Source: DAOTXL01 sp034435455 (lineage in GTDB: Bacteria; Chloroflexota; Anaerolineae; JAAYZQ01). From it: a DNA stretch of 64,000 nt. Positions 1 to 8,260 of this stretch are shown here, one piece after another. A program made the translations under genes and the position numbers. The notes under the pieces are model-generated. The model searched no databases and was not told the DNA's origin. It saw only the letters and a list, made by a program, of their open reading frames with translations. The DNA lies in contig DAOTXL010000025.1 of NCBI GenBank assembly GCA_034435455.1, positions 56,299 through 120,298 of the forward strand, written 5' to 3'. Positions within the stretch are counted from its first letter, which is position 1. Each line of letters opens with the position of its first letter.

Positions 1-153
1 CTGCCGGCGCCACCGGCGGGGAAGGAGGTTGCTCAGGCGGGGCAGCCGTCCATTAGCTGCCCGCCCATTGTCGGTCCGCAGCGGAAAGCGGATCGCCTGG
101 ACCTGGACCGGCCTCGCGGCCTGACGCAGGGCGTGCTGGGAAGCCTGTGCCAT
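1..153 (-). CDS. Hypothetical protein, N-terminal 51 codons only (runs off left edge)
   Basis: An open frame runs from an ATG at 153-151 to the window edge without a stop (51 codons). A strong ribosome binding site, GGAGGAGGTG, lies about 7 bases upstream (about 161-170 on the minus strand), which is the main reason to call a real start. The visible peptide begins MAQASQHALRQAARPVQVQA and is rich in Arg, Gln and Leu, with no signal peptide or recognisable motif. It diverges from the phosphatase gene that starts at 438. I do not recognise the family, and too little is visible to assign a function. Confidence 0.55.
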   Translation of the reverse strand, partial: MAQASQHALRQAARPVQVQAIRFPLRTDNGRAANGRLPRLSNLLPRRWRRQ

Positions 154-368
154 ATAATCGCACCTCCTCCGCCTACCTTCCTGCAGACCGGCAACCTGGT
201 TGAACCCGTTCGTCCCTCTCGACATCTCGGTCGCTTCCTGTCTGAAGGAGGGTGGGCACTCCTGGATCATAACAGATCCGGCGGCCGGCTGCCTGACGCT
301 TTTCCGGCGTCCAGGCAGCGCCTGGCCCTCTGGCAGGAGGGTCGGTCTGGGGGAGGGGACGACCCATT

Positions 369-397
369 TTGACAAAGCCCCCGGCCGGTGCTACAAT
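369..397 (+). promoter_or_regulatory. Sigma70-type promoter of the phosphatase-lipoprotein pair
   Basis: A perfect TTGACA (369-374), a 17-base spacer and TACAAT (392-397) precede the TTG start at 438. The predicted transcript start is near 404, giving a leader of about 34 bases that carries the GGAGGAG ribosome site. The -35 box itself contains an in-frame TTG, so a start at 369 is excluded. Confidence 0.8.
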
Positions 398-437
398 CGT
401 GGCGTTCGGTTGGTCGAACCAGGATCGGAGGAGCAGA

Positions 438-1265
438 TTGACCACCTGCCTGTTGCAACGCGAACTCAACACCGCCCTGCACCTGGCCCGCCGGGCCGGC
501 GACGTGATCATGAGCTACTACCGGACCGCCCTGACCGTGGACCACAAAGCCCGGCACGAGCCGGTCACCGCCGCCGACCGTACCGCCGACGAACTCATCG
601 CTGCCGGGTTGCACGGCGCTTTTCCGGCCGATGGCCTGCTTACAGAAGAGTCGAACGATGACCGGTCCCGTCTGGAAAAAGAGCGGGTGTGGATCGTGGA
701 CCCGCTGGATGGCACACGGGAGTTTCTCGGCCAGACGGGCGAGTTTTCGGTGCAGATTGCCCTGGCGGTGAAAGGCTATCCGGCCCTGGGCGTGGTTTAT
801 CAGCCGGCCAGGGAACAGATCTTGTACGCCGTGCAAGGTCAGGGGGCCCACCAGGTGCACAACGGCCGGACGAGGCGTCTGCGCGTCTCGGCCGTGGCCG
901 ATCCGGCCCGGATGCGCCTGGTGGTCAGCCGCTCCCGTTACTCGGCTCTGATCGAGGCCGCCCGCCAGGCGTTGGGCATCCGGTCGGTCGAGCGGTTGGG
1001 CAGCATTGGCCTCAAGGTGAGCCTGGTGGCCCGGGGCGACTATGACCTTTACCTGGCGACGACCGTTGCCAAAGAGTGGGACCTGTGCGCGCCCCACGCC
1101 CTGTTGGTGGAAGCCGGTGGCGTGTTGACAGACCTGTGGGGGGAGCCGGTGCTCTACAACAAACCGGATGTGGTCGAGTGTCGGGGCCTGGTCGCCAGCA
1201 ACGGCCTGGCCCACGGCCAGATCCTCGATGCTCTGGCCCGGCTGCGCAACGCGGAGGGGAGATGA
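438..1265 (+). CDS. Inositol-monophosphatase/CysQ-family phosphatase
   Basis: A 275-residue protein of the FIG (inositol monophosphatase/CysQ) superfamily, which are soluble Mg-dependent, Li-sensitive phosphatases acting on inositol phosphates, fructose-1,6-bisphosphate or 3'-phosphoadenosine 5'-phosphate. Signature motifs are visible in order: the PVTAADRTAD segment, the metal ligand Glu in LTEESNDD, the metal-binding WIVDPLDGTREF, and KEWDLCAPHALLVEAGG near the C terminus. The TTG at 438 is chosen because GGAGGAG ends 4 bases upstream and an in-frame TTG at 369 falls inside the promoter. The stop overlaps the start of the next gene (ATGA). The GTREF form resembles CysQ more than SuhB, but the substrate cannot be fixed from sequence alone. 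Confidence 0.88.
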   Translation: MTTCLLQRELNTALHLARRAGDVIMSYYRTALTVDHKARHEPVTAADRTADELIAAGLHGAFPADGLLTEESNDDRSRLEKERVWIVDPLDGTREFLGQTGEFSVQIALAVKGYPALGVVYQPAREQILYAVQGQGAHQVHNGRTRRLRVSAVADPARMRLVVSRSRYSALIEAARQALGIRSVERLGSIGLKVSLVARGDYDLYLATTVAKEWDLCAPHALLVEAGGVLTDLWGEPVLYNKPDVVECRGLVASNGLAHGQILDALARLRNAEGR

Positions 1266-2524
1266 CCGGCCTCTTGCCGGGCCTGGCCGGAGGTGGGCAG
1301 AGGAGGTTCCTTTTGTTGCTTTTGTTCTTGCCGCCGGCCCTGCTGGCCTGCGCCGGCCAGAGCAGCCGGCCGACCCCTCCTCCGACCGGGGACCCCTTCG
1401 ACAGCGCGGCCACTGCGGCCCCTGCCCTCACTACGCCTACCGTCCCTCAGGTCGATCTGGCGCTGACCGAAAAGGATGTGAGCATCGCCCCGCTGCCCCT
1501 GCGGGCCGGAGTCCCTTTTACCGTGACGGCGGTCATTCATAACCGCAGCCCATTCCCGGCGGTGAACGTGCCGTTGATGGTCTATATCTCAGCCGAACAG
1601 GAACAGATCGGCTTTACCCCCTTTTTGCAGATACTCACCGTTACACTGCCGGCCACTCAATCTATGCCGGTAGCCGTGCCGGTGCACTGGAACCTGGCCG
1701 GGGGCGAGCACCGCTTTTGGCTGCAAGTCAACCGCCTGCCCAGGCTCTGGCAATCCCGTATCCCCACCTGGCCGGAGGCCGGCCTGGAGGACAATGTCGT
1801 GAGCCTGGACCTGGCGGTCGAGCCGTTTGATGCCTATGTCAGCAACCTGTGCCCGGGCCGCATGGATGTGGAAGTGGAGCCTGCCGACATCTTGCCCGAA
1901 CCGGAGGCCCGGCGCGTGCTGGTCTGGGTGCACAACCTGGGGAACCGGGCGGTGTACAACCTCCCGGTGGTGGTCACCGGCCACAACCTGTCGGGCATCG
2001 CCTATACCCCGGCTATTCCACCTTGCGGTGGCACGGCCCAGGTGACCGTGCAGGTGGATCGCTCCTTCCAGCAGGGTGAATCGCTGACGGTCCAGGTCAA
2101 CCCCGGCGAGTGGGCCACGGCACTGCCGGAGGACGATTTCGACAACAACGCCGTGACCGTTGTCGCGGGCCTGGCCCCTGGCACGGCCCTGCCGCCGGGC
2201 AGCGGCCTGGAGGACTATGACTTTAGCCTGACGGCGGCCGATATCGAAATGCCGGAGCCGTGGATCGCCCTCGTCACCGTTCGCAACCGGGGGACCCGCG
2301 ATGCGGCCATGGTCCCGGTCCTCATCGAAAATCAGGCCGGCCGCAAGCTCACCGATGCCATCCCCCTGGTCCGGGGCAACGGCCTGGGGGTGGCCGCCTT
2401 TCGCATCGGCTACCTCTGGACGCGGGGGGGCACGCTCACCTTCGCAGTCAATCCGGCCGGTGCCAAAGGGTCCTATCCGGAGTCCAACCGGGAGGACAAT
2501 GTGGCGACACTCACCCTGCCGTGA
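1262..2524 (+). CDS. Secreted lipoprotein with CARDB-type adhesion-like repeats
   Basis: A 420-residue protein whose ATG overlaps the upstream stop as ATGA, so it is probably translationally coupled. The N terminus is a lipoprotein signal peptide: Arg-Arg, a Leu-rich stretch, then the lipobox LLAC. A Thr/Pro-rich stretch follows. Three beta-rich repeats of roughly 110 residues then come, each with the CARDB pattern: an N-terminal DLAL or DFSL strand, a VTAVIHNR or VWVHNLGNRA turn, and a terminal E-DNN/NVVSL strand. CARDB domains are extracellular Ig-like adhesion or structural modules. No catalytic residues are visible. The protein probably sits on the outer face of the membrane; ligand unknown. 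Confidence 0.75.
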   Translation: MTGLLPGLAGGGQRRFLLLLLFLPPALLACAGQSSRPTPPPTGDPFDSAATAAPALTTPTVPQVDLALTEKDVSIAPLPLRAGVPFTVTAVIHNRSPFPAVNVPLMVYISAEQEQIGFTPFLQILTVTLPATQSMPVAVPVHWNLAGGEHRFWLQVNRLPRLWQSRIPTWPEAGLEDNVVSLDLAVEPFDAYVSNLCPGRMDVEVEPADILPEPEARRVLVWVHNLGNRAVYNLPVVVTGHNLSGIAYTPAIPPCGGTAQVTVQVDRSFQQGESLTVQVNPGEWATALPEDDFDNNAVTVVAGLAPGTALPPGSGLEDYDFSLTAADIEMPEPWIALVTVRNRGTRDAAMVPVLIENQAGRKLTDAIPLVRGNGLGVAAFRIGYLWTRGGTLTFAVNPAGAKGSYPESNREDNVATLTLP

Positions 2525-2553
2525 GATGGAGCGCCGGGGCCGGTGGGCTGGAG

Positions 2554-2582
2554 TTGCGTTTTGTCGCGTTTTAGGGTAGAAT
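2554..2582 (+). promoter_or_regulatory. Weak candidate promoter for the amidase protein
   Basis: TTGCGT (2554-2559), a 17-base spacer and TAGAAT (2577-2582) lie 65 bases upstream of the ATG at 2647. The -10 matches well but the -35 is poor, so read-through from the upstream pair is an alternative. Confidence 0.35.
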
Positions 2583-2646
2583 TCGCGATAGCCGGACGGT
2601 TTGGTGGTTTTCGGACGGGCTCTTGCGCAGAAAGGAGGCGGATCCG

Positions 2647-5600
2647 ATGGCAACGCACAGGACGCGCGTTGGAGTTCATGCTCGCAACAGCGTATTTTTT
2701 ACCGAAGCCGACTATGTGCTGATACGCCGGGCGCGCATCGAAACGATCAAAATGATGTCCCTGACCGATGTCAGCGTCTATGAACGCCTGCGCCGGGAGA
2801 ACCCGGGCATCGAGTTTATCGTCCGGCTGTACGACGACCGCATCCGCCGGGATTCGCGGCCCAGCCCTGCCGATTTTGTGGCCAGGATGGTCCCTATCAT
2901 CAACAGCCTGCAGCCCTATGCCACCAAGTTTGAAATCCACAACGAGCCCAACCATGCCGAGGGGGTCGAAGGGTGGGGGGCCAGCGATGACAATGCCCGT
3001 TCCTTCCGCGATTGGTACATGCAGGTCTTGTCGGCTCTGAAGGAAGCCTGCCCCTGGGCCAAATTCGGCTTTCCCGGGCTGGCCCTCAACTCCCCTCATC
3101 GCGATCTGGAATGGCTGACCATCTGCCGTGATGCCATCCGGGCTTCAGATTGGCTGGGCTGTCACTGTTACTGGCAGTATGGCAATATGCTCAAGGATGA
3201 GTGGGGGCTGCGTTTCAAGCTGTATCATGAGCGTTTTCCCAAAAAGCCGATCGAGATCACCGAGTTTGGGGACTCGACCCCCAATCGCCCCCGTGAGGAG
3301 ATCGCCCGGCTGTACGTGCAGTACTACACGGAACTGAACAAATACCCCTACCTGGGCTCGGCCAGCGCCTTTATTGCCTCCTCGCCCGACCCGGCCTGGG
3401 TCACCTTTGTGTGGATGAAGGAGGGGGGTGAGATGCTGCCGGTGGTCCAGGCTGTGGCCAACATGGAGCGCAAACCGGTCGAGATCGCCGAGCCGGTGCC
3501 CGTTCCGCCACCCGTTCCACAGCCTGCCGAGCGTACCTTCCCGGAGACGGGCAAGACGGTGCGGGGCAGCTTTCTCAACTTTTTCGACCAGTACGGCCTG
3601 GACATCTGCGGTTATCCCATCACCGATCAGATCGAAGAGGCGGGGCTGCCGTCTCAATATTTCCAACGGGTAGGGCTGGAGGAGTCCAAAGAGGGAAAGG
3701 TCCGGCTGAAACTGGTGGGGGCCGAGGCATGGGCCTCCCGGGCCAGGATCGCCGAACTACAGGCCCGGATCGAGCAACTGAGCCAACAGCCGCCGGCGGC
3801 TGGCGGGGTCAAGCAGCCGGCCATCCAGGACCTGGTCAACCAGTTGCCGGTCCACGCTACCGCCCGCTATCCCACCCGGTCGCTGGCCGACATCAACCAG
3901 ATCGTGATCCATCACACCGCCACCAGTCCAACCATCACCCCGCAGCGCATCGCCGAATATCAGGTGCGGACCCTCAACAAGCCGGGCATCGGCTACCACT
4001 TTTTCATCACCGCCGATGGCGTGATTTATCAGACCAACCGCCTGGAGACGGTATCGGACCATGCCTTCAGCCGCAACCAGGGGAGCGTTGGTGTCTGCTT
4101 TGCCGGCAATTTTACCGGCTCCATCCCCACCGCCGCCCAGCTCAAGGCAGGGGGGCAGTTGTGCGCCTGGCTCCTCAGCCAGTTGCGCCTCACCTCGGAC
4201 AAGATCGTCGGCCTGGGTGAGTTTGTCAACACCCAATCGCCCGGCGTCCAGTGGCTCAAGGGGCAGCGGTGGAAAGATAAGCTCCTGGAGGAGGTCAAGG
4301 CGGCCGGCCAGGAGGTCGAAGATCAATCGCTCCTGATCGCCTCGCTGCGCGAGCAGATCGAGGCCCTGGAGGCCGAGATCGAGCAATTGAAGCAGCAACC
4401 GCCCCCGGCCCCGGCCCCTGCTCCCACCGCGCCTGTTCAGGAGGTGGTGGACGACCTGACGACCCTTGTCACCTCGTTGCAGGCCCAGGTCAAGGTGTTG
4501 CAGCAGGAGAACGACAAACTGGTGACGGCCATCAAGCAGGGAGGCAAGGAGCAGGCGGCCCTCATCACGGCGTTGCAGGCCCAGGTCAGCGCGTTGCAGA
4601 AGGAAAAAGAGGACCTCCTGGCCCGCCTGGAGGCGGCCCTCAAGCAGCAGGGTGACGATCAATCGGCCCTCATCGCCTCGCTGCGGGCCCAGATCAAGAG
4701 CCTTCAGGAAGAGGCCGGGCGGCTGAAGCAGGAGATCGAGCGGCTGAAGAAAGCGGTGCCGGTGCAGCCCCCCACGCCCCAACCTCAACCGGTGCCGGGC
4801 AAGGTGAGCAAGCCCCCCATCCAGGACCTGGTGGATGCGCTGCCCAAACATGCGACCCTGAAGTACAACACCCGCCCTTTGAGTGACATCCAGACCTTTG
4901 TCATTCACCACAGCGCCGTGGCCCCCACGGTGGGTCCCAAGCGGATTGCCGAGTATCATGTCAACAGCCTGAACTGGCCGGGGATCGGCTATCACTTTCT
5001 GGTCGGCGAAGATGGCATTATCTATCAAGGCAACCGCCTGGAGACGGTTTCCTATCACGCGGCCAAGGTCAACCCGCGGGGGGTGGGCATCTGCTTCCTG
5101 GGGAACTTTATGACACAGGTTCCGCCCCCTGCTCAGCTCCGGGCCGGGGCGCACCTGATCGCCTGGCTGTTGCAGGAGCTGAAACTGGACCTGGAGGTAG
5201 TGAAGGGCCATCAGGAGTATATGCAGACCGCCTGCCCCGGCGCGCAGTGGCTCAAGGGTGAAAAATGGAAGCAGATGCTGCGCCGGGAGATCGCCAGTGT
5301 GCAGGCGGGGGCCGCTCAGCCGCTGCCCCCGACGCCGGTGGCCAAGCCGATCTACCACTATATGCTGTTCTGGCATCATGGCGACCGGTGGGCCGTTCAA
5401 GATTTTGTCAGCGCCCAGAACTACATCGGGGCCTTCCAGCCGACAGTGGGCTTTTCGGCCAAAGATGCCGCCCAGGCCGAGTATGTGACCATCGTCGGCG
5501 GGCCGTTGGGGGTCTCCAAAGAGGTGGAAAACTGGCTCATCGCCAACGGTTCCAAGGTGGACCGCATCGCCGGCAAGGATGAAGCCGACACCAGGAAAAA

Positions 5601-5652
5601 GCTGGAGGCCCTGGTCAAACAGGGCAGGCGCTTCCAGAGCTTCAACGAATAG
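2647..5652 (+). CDS. Glycosidase-like protein with two PGRP/amidase_2 domains and coiled coil
   Basis: A 1001-residue modular protein; the ATG at 2647 follows AAAGGAGG. Residues 1-270 resemble a clan-A (beta/alpha)8 glycosidase, with an NEP motif (E100 as candidate acid/base) and ITEFG (E206 as candidate nucleophile). Residues about 295-370 carry a small FPETG...GYPIT domain. Two PGRP/N-acetylmuramoyl-L-alanine amidase domains follow (about 385-555 and 705-875), separated by a Gln/Glu/Leu-rich coiled coil. The second domain has the zinc set H754, H855 and C863 (GHQEY, TACPG). The first keeps H422/H423 but has L523 and S531 at the other two positions, so it is probably inactive. A C-terminal domain of about 100 residues is unassigned. 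No signal peptide is evident, so the route to the wall is unclear. Confidence 0.8.
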   Translation: MATHRTRVGVHARNSVFFTEADYVLIRRARIETIKMMSLTDVSVYERLRRENPGIEFIVRLYDDRIRRDSRPSPADFVARMVPIINSLQPYATKFEIHNEPNHAEGVEGWGASDDNARSFRDWYMQVLSALKEACPWAKFGFPGLALNSPHRDLEWLTICRDAIRASDWLGCHCYWQYGNMLKDEWGLRFKLYHERFPKKPIEITEFGDSTPNRPREEIARLYVQYYTELNKYPYLGSASAFIASSPDPAWVTFVWMKEGGEMLPVVQAVANMERKPVEIAEPVPVPPPVPQPAERTFPETGKTVRGSFLNFFDQYGLDICGYPITDQIEEAGLPSQYFQRVGLEESKEGKVRLKLVGAEAWASRARIAELQARIEQLSQQPPAAGGVKQPAIQDLVNQLPVHATARYPTRSLADINQIVIHHTATSPTITPQRIAEYQVRTLNKPGIGYHFFITADGVIYQTNRLETVSDHAFSRNQGSVGVCFAGNFTGSIPTAAQLKAGGQLCAWLLSQLRLTSDKIVGLGEFVNTQSPGVQWLKGQRWKDKLLEEVKAAGQEVEDQSLLIASLREQIEALEAEIEQLKQQPPPAPAPAPTAPVQEVVDDLTTLVTSLQAQVKVLQQENDKLVTAIKQGGKEQAALITALQAQVSALQKEKEDLLARLEAALKQQGDDQSALIASLRAQIKSLQEEAGRLKQEIERLKKAVPVQPPTPQPQPVPGKVSKPPIQDLVDALPKHATLKYNTRPLSDIQTFVIHHSAVAPTVGPKRIAEYHVNSLNWPGIGYHFLVGEDGIIYQGNRLETVSYHAAKVNPRGVGICFLGNFMTQVPPPAQLRAGAHLIAWLLQELKLDLEVVKGHQEYMQTACPGAQWLKGEKWKQMLRREIASVQAGAAQPLPPTPVAKPIYHYMLFWHHGDRWAVQDFVSAQNYIGAFQPTVGFSAKDAAQAEYVTIVGGPLGVSKEVENWLIANGSKVDRIAGKDEADTRKKLEALVKQGRRFQSFNE

Positions 5653-5675
5653 GCGGTCGGAAGGCCACCGGGCCC

Positions 5676-6440
5676 GTGAACCATGAGATCATGAGCGACA
5701 CCCAACTGCCCGTCTATCAGGTCACGTTGCCGGTGTTCGAGGGGCCGCTGGACCTGCTGCTGCACCTGATCGAACGTCAGGAACTGGATATCACCCAGGT
5801 ATCGCTGGCCCAGGTGACCAACCAATATCTGGATTACCTGACGCGCGTCAGGGAACGCGACCCCGATCATCTGGCCGATTTCCTGGTGGTGGCCGCCAAA
5901 CTGCTGCTCATCAAGTCGCGGGTGTTGTTGCCCCAGCCTCCCACACCGCCCCCTGAGGAGGAAGAGGAGGTGGGAGGGGACCTGGTGCGGCAGTTGATCG
6001 AATACAAAAAGTTCAAAGAGGCAGCCCGCTGGCTGAAGGAGCTGGAGGACCGGGGGCTTTGTTCCTATGTGCGGCTGGGGGGTATGCCGGTCCTGGACCG
6101 GATGGTGGACCTGGGCGATGTCAGCCTCGACGATCTGCTGGCTGCTGTGCGCCAGGTGCTGGCCGTCAGGCCGCCCTCCCCGCCGGTTGACGGGGTGGTT
6201 CCCCCGGTGGTCCTGACCATTGCCGACCAGATGGCGCTCATCGAACGGGAGATGGCGGGGGGCAGGTCGGTCAGTTTCTGCCGCCTGCTGGAGCGGGCCA
6301 GCGGTCGCCTGGAGATCATTGTCACCCTGCTGGCCCTGTTGGAGATGGTCAAACAGTTACGGGTGAGGGTCTACCAGGATCGGCTCTTTGGCGATATTTT
6401 GATCGTTCCTCGCCATGACTTGCAACCGGCAGGAGGTTGA
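5676..6440 (+). CDS. scpA: Segregation and condensation protein A (ScpA)
   Basis: A 254-residue kleisin that bridges the SMC heads with ScpB in the bacterial condensin complex. The family N terminus is clear: VFEGPLDLLLHLIERQELDI, then the DYLTRVRERDPDHLADFLVVAAKLLLIKSR helix region, an acidic middle linker, and a C-terminal winged helix ending in LLALLEMVKQLRVRVYQDRLFGDI. The start is GTG 5676 or ATG 5691; neither has a strong ribosome site (GGAAGG at 5659-5664 is 11 bases from the GTG). No scpB follows. The 3' end overlaps the convergent VanZ gene by 70 bases. Confidence 0.9.
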   Translation: MNHEIMSDTQLPVYQVTLPVFEGPLDLLLHLIERQELDITQVSLAQVTNQYLDYLTRVRERDPDHLADFLVVAAKLLLIKSRVLLPQPPTPPPEEEEEVGGDLVRQLIEYKKFKEAARWLKELEDRGLCSYVRLGGMPVLDRMVDLGDVSLDDLLAAVRQVLAVRPPSPPVDGVVPPVVLTIADQMALIEREMAGGRSVSFCRLLERASGRLEIIVTLLALLEMVKQLRVRVYQDRLFGDILIVPRHDLQPAGG

Positions 6441-6805
6441 ATCCGGGTCCAGACCCACAGCCCCGCTGCCGCCCCCACCCCGTCGCACAACAGGTCCCAC
6501 GGATCGGGGTGGCGGCCTGGCACGAAGGACTGGTGCCACTCGTCGGACAGGGCATAGAGGGTGGTCAGGAGCAGGGCCCACCGCCAGGCGTGGGGCCGAC
6601 GGCCCAGCGCCCGCAGCCACAGCACGGCCAGTACGGCAAAGACCAGGGCGTGCCCTCCGCTGCTGAGCAGCAGGTCGGCCCAGCCGATTTTGGGGTGGGG
6701 CAGTCTGGACTGAGCCGACAGGGCAAAGATCCCCCCCATCCAGGCGGCCGGCGGCAGCCAGAGGTGGAGGGCTGGGTGCCGGCGCAGCCATTGCCATGCT
6801 GTCAT
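6371..6805 (-). CDS. VanZ-family membrane protein
   Basis: A 144-residue integral membrane protein with about four hydrophobic helices and the VanZ signature SDEWHQSFVPGRHPDPWDLL followed by a Gly-rich helix. VanZ homologues are associated with teicoplanin resistance in some organisms, but most have no established function. The ATG at 6805 overlaps the stop of the glycosyltransferase as ATGA, so the pair is coupled. A longer upstream frame exists but lies inside the glycosyltransferase. The last 70 bases overlap scpA on the other strand. Confidence 0.8.
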   Translation of the reverse strand: MTAWQWLRRHPALHLWLPPAAWMGGIFALSAQSRLPHPKIGWADLLLSSGGHALVFAVLAVLWLRALGRRPHAWRWALLLTTLYALSDEWHQSFVPGRHPDPWDLLCDGVGAAAGLWVWTRIQPPAGCKSWRGTIKISPKSRSW

Positions 6806-8013
6806 CGGCCTCGCCTCGCCAGAGCGATCTGATAGGCCCGTTCCACCTCGCCGGCGCGGGCATCCCAGTCGAACCGCTTCCACAGGCGCTGCCGGGCCTC
6901 CCGCCCCAGTTCGGCCGCCCAGGCCCGGTCGGTGAGCACCTGCAGCAACGCCTGGGCCAGATCTTCGGCATCGCCCGGCTCGGTCAACACCCCCGATCGC
7001 CCATGCTCGATATATTCCAGGTTCTCCCCCAGCCGGCCGGTGATGACCGCCTTGCCCAAAGCCATGGCCGAAACCACCTTGCTGGCGCATTTGCTCCGGT
7101 TGATTAGGGTGTCACGGTAGGGGTTGACGATGACATCGGCGGCGGCCACATACAGGGGCGCCTGGTCATGCTCGATCCAGCCGAGAAAGATCACCCGGTC
7201 GGCCACGCCGAGGGCCTGGGCCAGGGCCTGCAGGGAGGGCAACCCCTCTCCCGAACCGGCAATGACCAGGCGTGCTTCGGGCAACCGGTCCTTGAGGCGG
7301 GCCAGGGCTTCCAGGGCCAGGTCCAGGTCGGTGCCGTGAGGGATGTGGCCCAGGTAAAGGGCCAGGGGCGCCTCCCCCACCCCCAGCCGCCGGCGGATCT
7401 CCCGTTTCTGTTCGTCGCTCACCTCTGCCCGGTCGCGCAGGCGGGCATCAGGGCCGTTGGGCAGATAGATCACCCGGGCCGGGTCCACGCCCAACCCCCA
7501 CACCTGGGTTTGCAGCGTGCGGCTGACGACCGTCACCGCGTCGGCGTGGCGGGCCAGCCACCGCTCCTGCCGCTCGAACAGCCACTTCCACAGGGGGGGG
7601 TAGGGGTTCACGTCGGCCCATCCACCGCGCCCCTCCCAGTCGTCGGTATCGAGCGCCAGTGGCCGCCGCGAAAAGCGGCGCAGCCACAGGCCTGTCAGCC
7701 CGCTGTAGCCGATCGGCTTGAAGACATGTACCACGTCGGCGTCGAGCTGCACCGCCCGGCGGGCCATCCGCAGGGGGATGACGATCTGGTGCCAGGTGTC
7801 GTTGCGGCGCATGGCCATGTTTTCCAGGCGCACCCCATCCTGCTGCCAGGCCCGGCCCGAGTCGGCCAGGTGGTCGTAGGGAGGCATCAGGATGGTCACC
7901 TGGTGGCCACGTTTGACCAGGGCGCGGGCGATGAAAAAGGCGCGGGCGCTGACCGTGCCTTTGGGTTGGAACGCAAAAGGGCCGATGAAGACCAGGCGCA
8001 GGTTTTTCTCCAT
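6802..8013 (-). CDS. GT4-family glycosyltransferase
   Basis: A 403-residue GT-B fold glycosyltransferase. The N-terminal domain starts LRLVFIGPFAFQPKGTVSARAF with the Gly-rich acceptor loop. The C-terminal domain carries GDAEDLAQALLQVL and a KCASKVVSAMALGKAVI segment in the nucleotide-sugar binding region. It is cytoplasmic or peripheral to the membrane and likely transfers a sugar from a nucleotide donor in cell-surface glycan synthesis; donor and acceptor are unknown. A GGAGGAGG site lies about 16 bases upstream of the ATG, which is rather far. It is first in a two-gene operon with VanZ. Confidence 0.85.
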   Translation of the reverse strand: MEKNLRLVFIGPFAFQPKGTVSARAFFIARALVKRGHQVTILMPPYDHLADSGRAWQQDGVRLENMAMRRNDTWHQIVIPLRMARRAVQLDADVVHVFKPIGYSGLTGLWLRRFSRRPLALDTDDWEGRGGWADVNPYPPLWKWLFERQERWLARHADAVTVVSRTLQTQVWGLGVDPARVIYLPNGPDARLRDRAEVSDEQKREIRRRLGVGEAPLALYLGHIPHGTDLDLALEALARLKDRLPEARLVIAGSGEGLPSLQALAQALGVADRVIFLGWIEHDQAPLYVAAADVIVNPYRDTLINRSKCASKVVSAMALGKAVITGRLGENLEYIEHGRSGVLTEPGDAEDLAQALLQVLTDRAWAAELGREARQRLWKRFDWDARAGEVERAYQIALARRGR

Positions 8014-8046
8014 TGCTGTCTGTCAATACCTCCTCCGGCGGCCGTC

Positions 8047-8075
8047 ATTATACCGCAAAACAGGGTAGGCGACAA
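8047..8075 (-). promoter_or_regulatory. Promoter of the glycosyltransferase-VanZ operon
   Basis: On the minus strand, TTGTCG (8075-8070), a 17-base spacer and a perfect TATAAT (8052-8047). The predicted start is near 8040, about 27 bases before the ATG at 8013. It diverges from the ECF transporter promoter. Confidence 0.7.
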
Positions 8076-8146
8076 TTCACCCCCCTGCTGTGCGGCGAAT
8101 TGGCCCCTGCTTTGACCCCTACCCGGCGCGTCCCGTGGCCCCGCAT

Positions 8147-8175
8147 TTGAGTCTACCGTGGGGGGGTGGTATAAT
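8147..8175 (+). promoter_or_regulatory. Promoter of the ECF transporter operon
   Basis: TTGAGT (8147-8152), a 17-base spacer and a perfect TATAAT (8170-8175). Transcription should begin near 8182, leaving a leader of about 79 bases. Confidence 0.75.
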
Positions 8176-8181
8176 AGTTCT

Positions 8182-8205
8182 GGTGCAATGAAGGGGCAAC
8201 GCACC
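8182..8205 (+). promoter_or_regulatory. 5'-terminal hairpin in the ECF operon leader
   Basis: GGTGC (8182-8186) pairs with GCACC (8201-8205) around a 14-base loop, exactly at the predicted transcript start. It could stabilise the messenger or form part of a small cis-regulatory element. It does not match a riboswitch consensus that I can recognise. Confidence 0.35.
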
Positions 8206-8260
8206 CGGGTCTTGTCTGCTGACAATAGGGTTGACATGATCGAGTGGAGGGGAGGATAGG

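Noticed and set aside
369..437. Upstream TTG start of the phosphatase
   Set aside because: The TTG is part of a perfect -35 hexamer with a matching -10 at 392-397, so it is not transcribed.
3757..5400. Long minus-strand open frame (547 codons) opposite the amidase gene
   Set aside because: It mirrors a GC-rich coding region, has no ribosome site or recognisable motif, and reads as Arg/Leu/Gly/Gln-rich shadow sequence.
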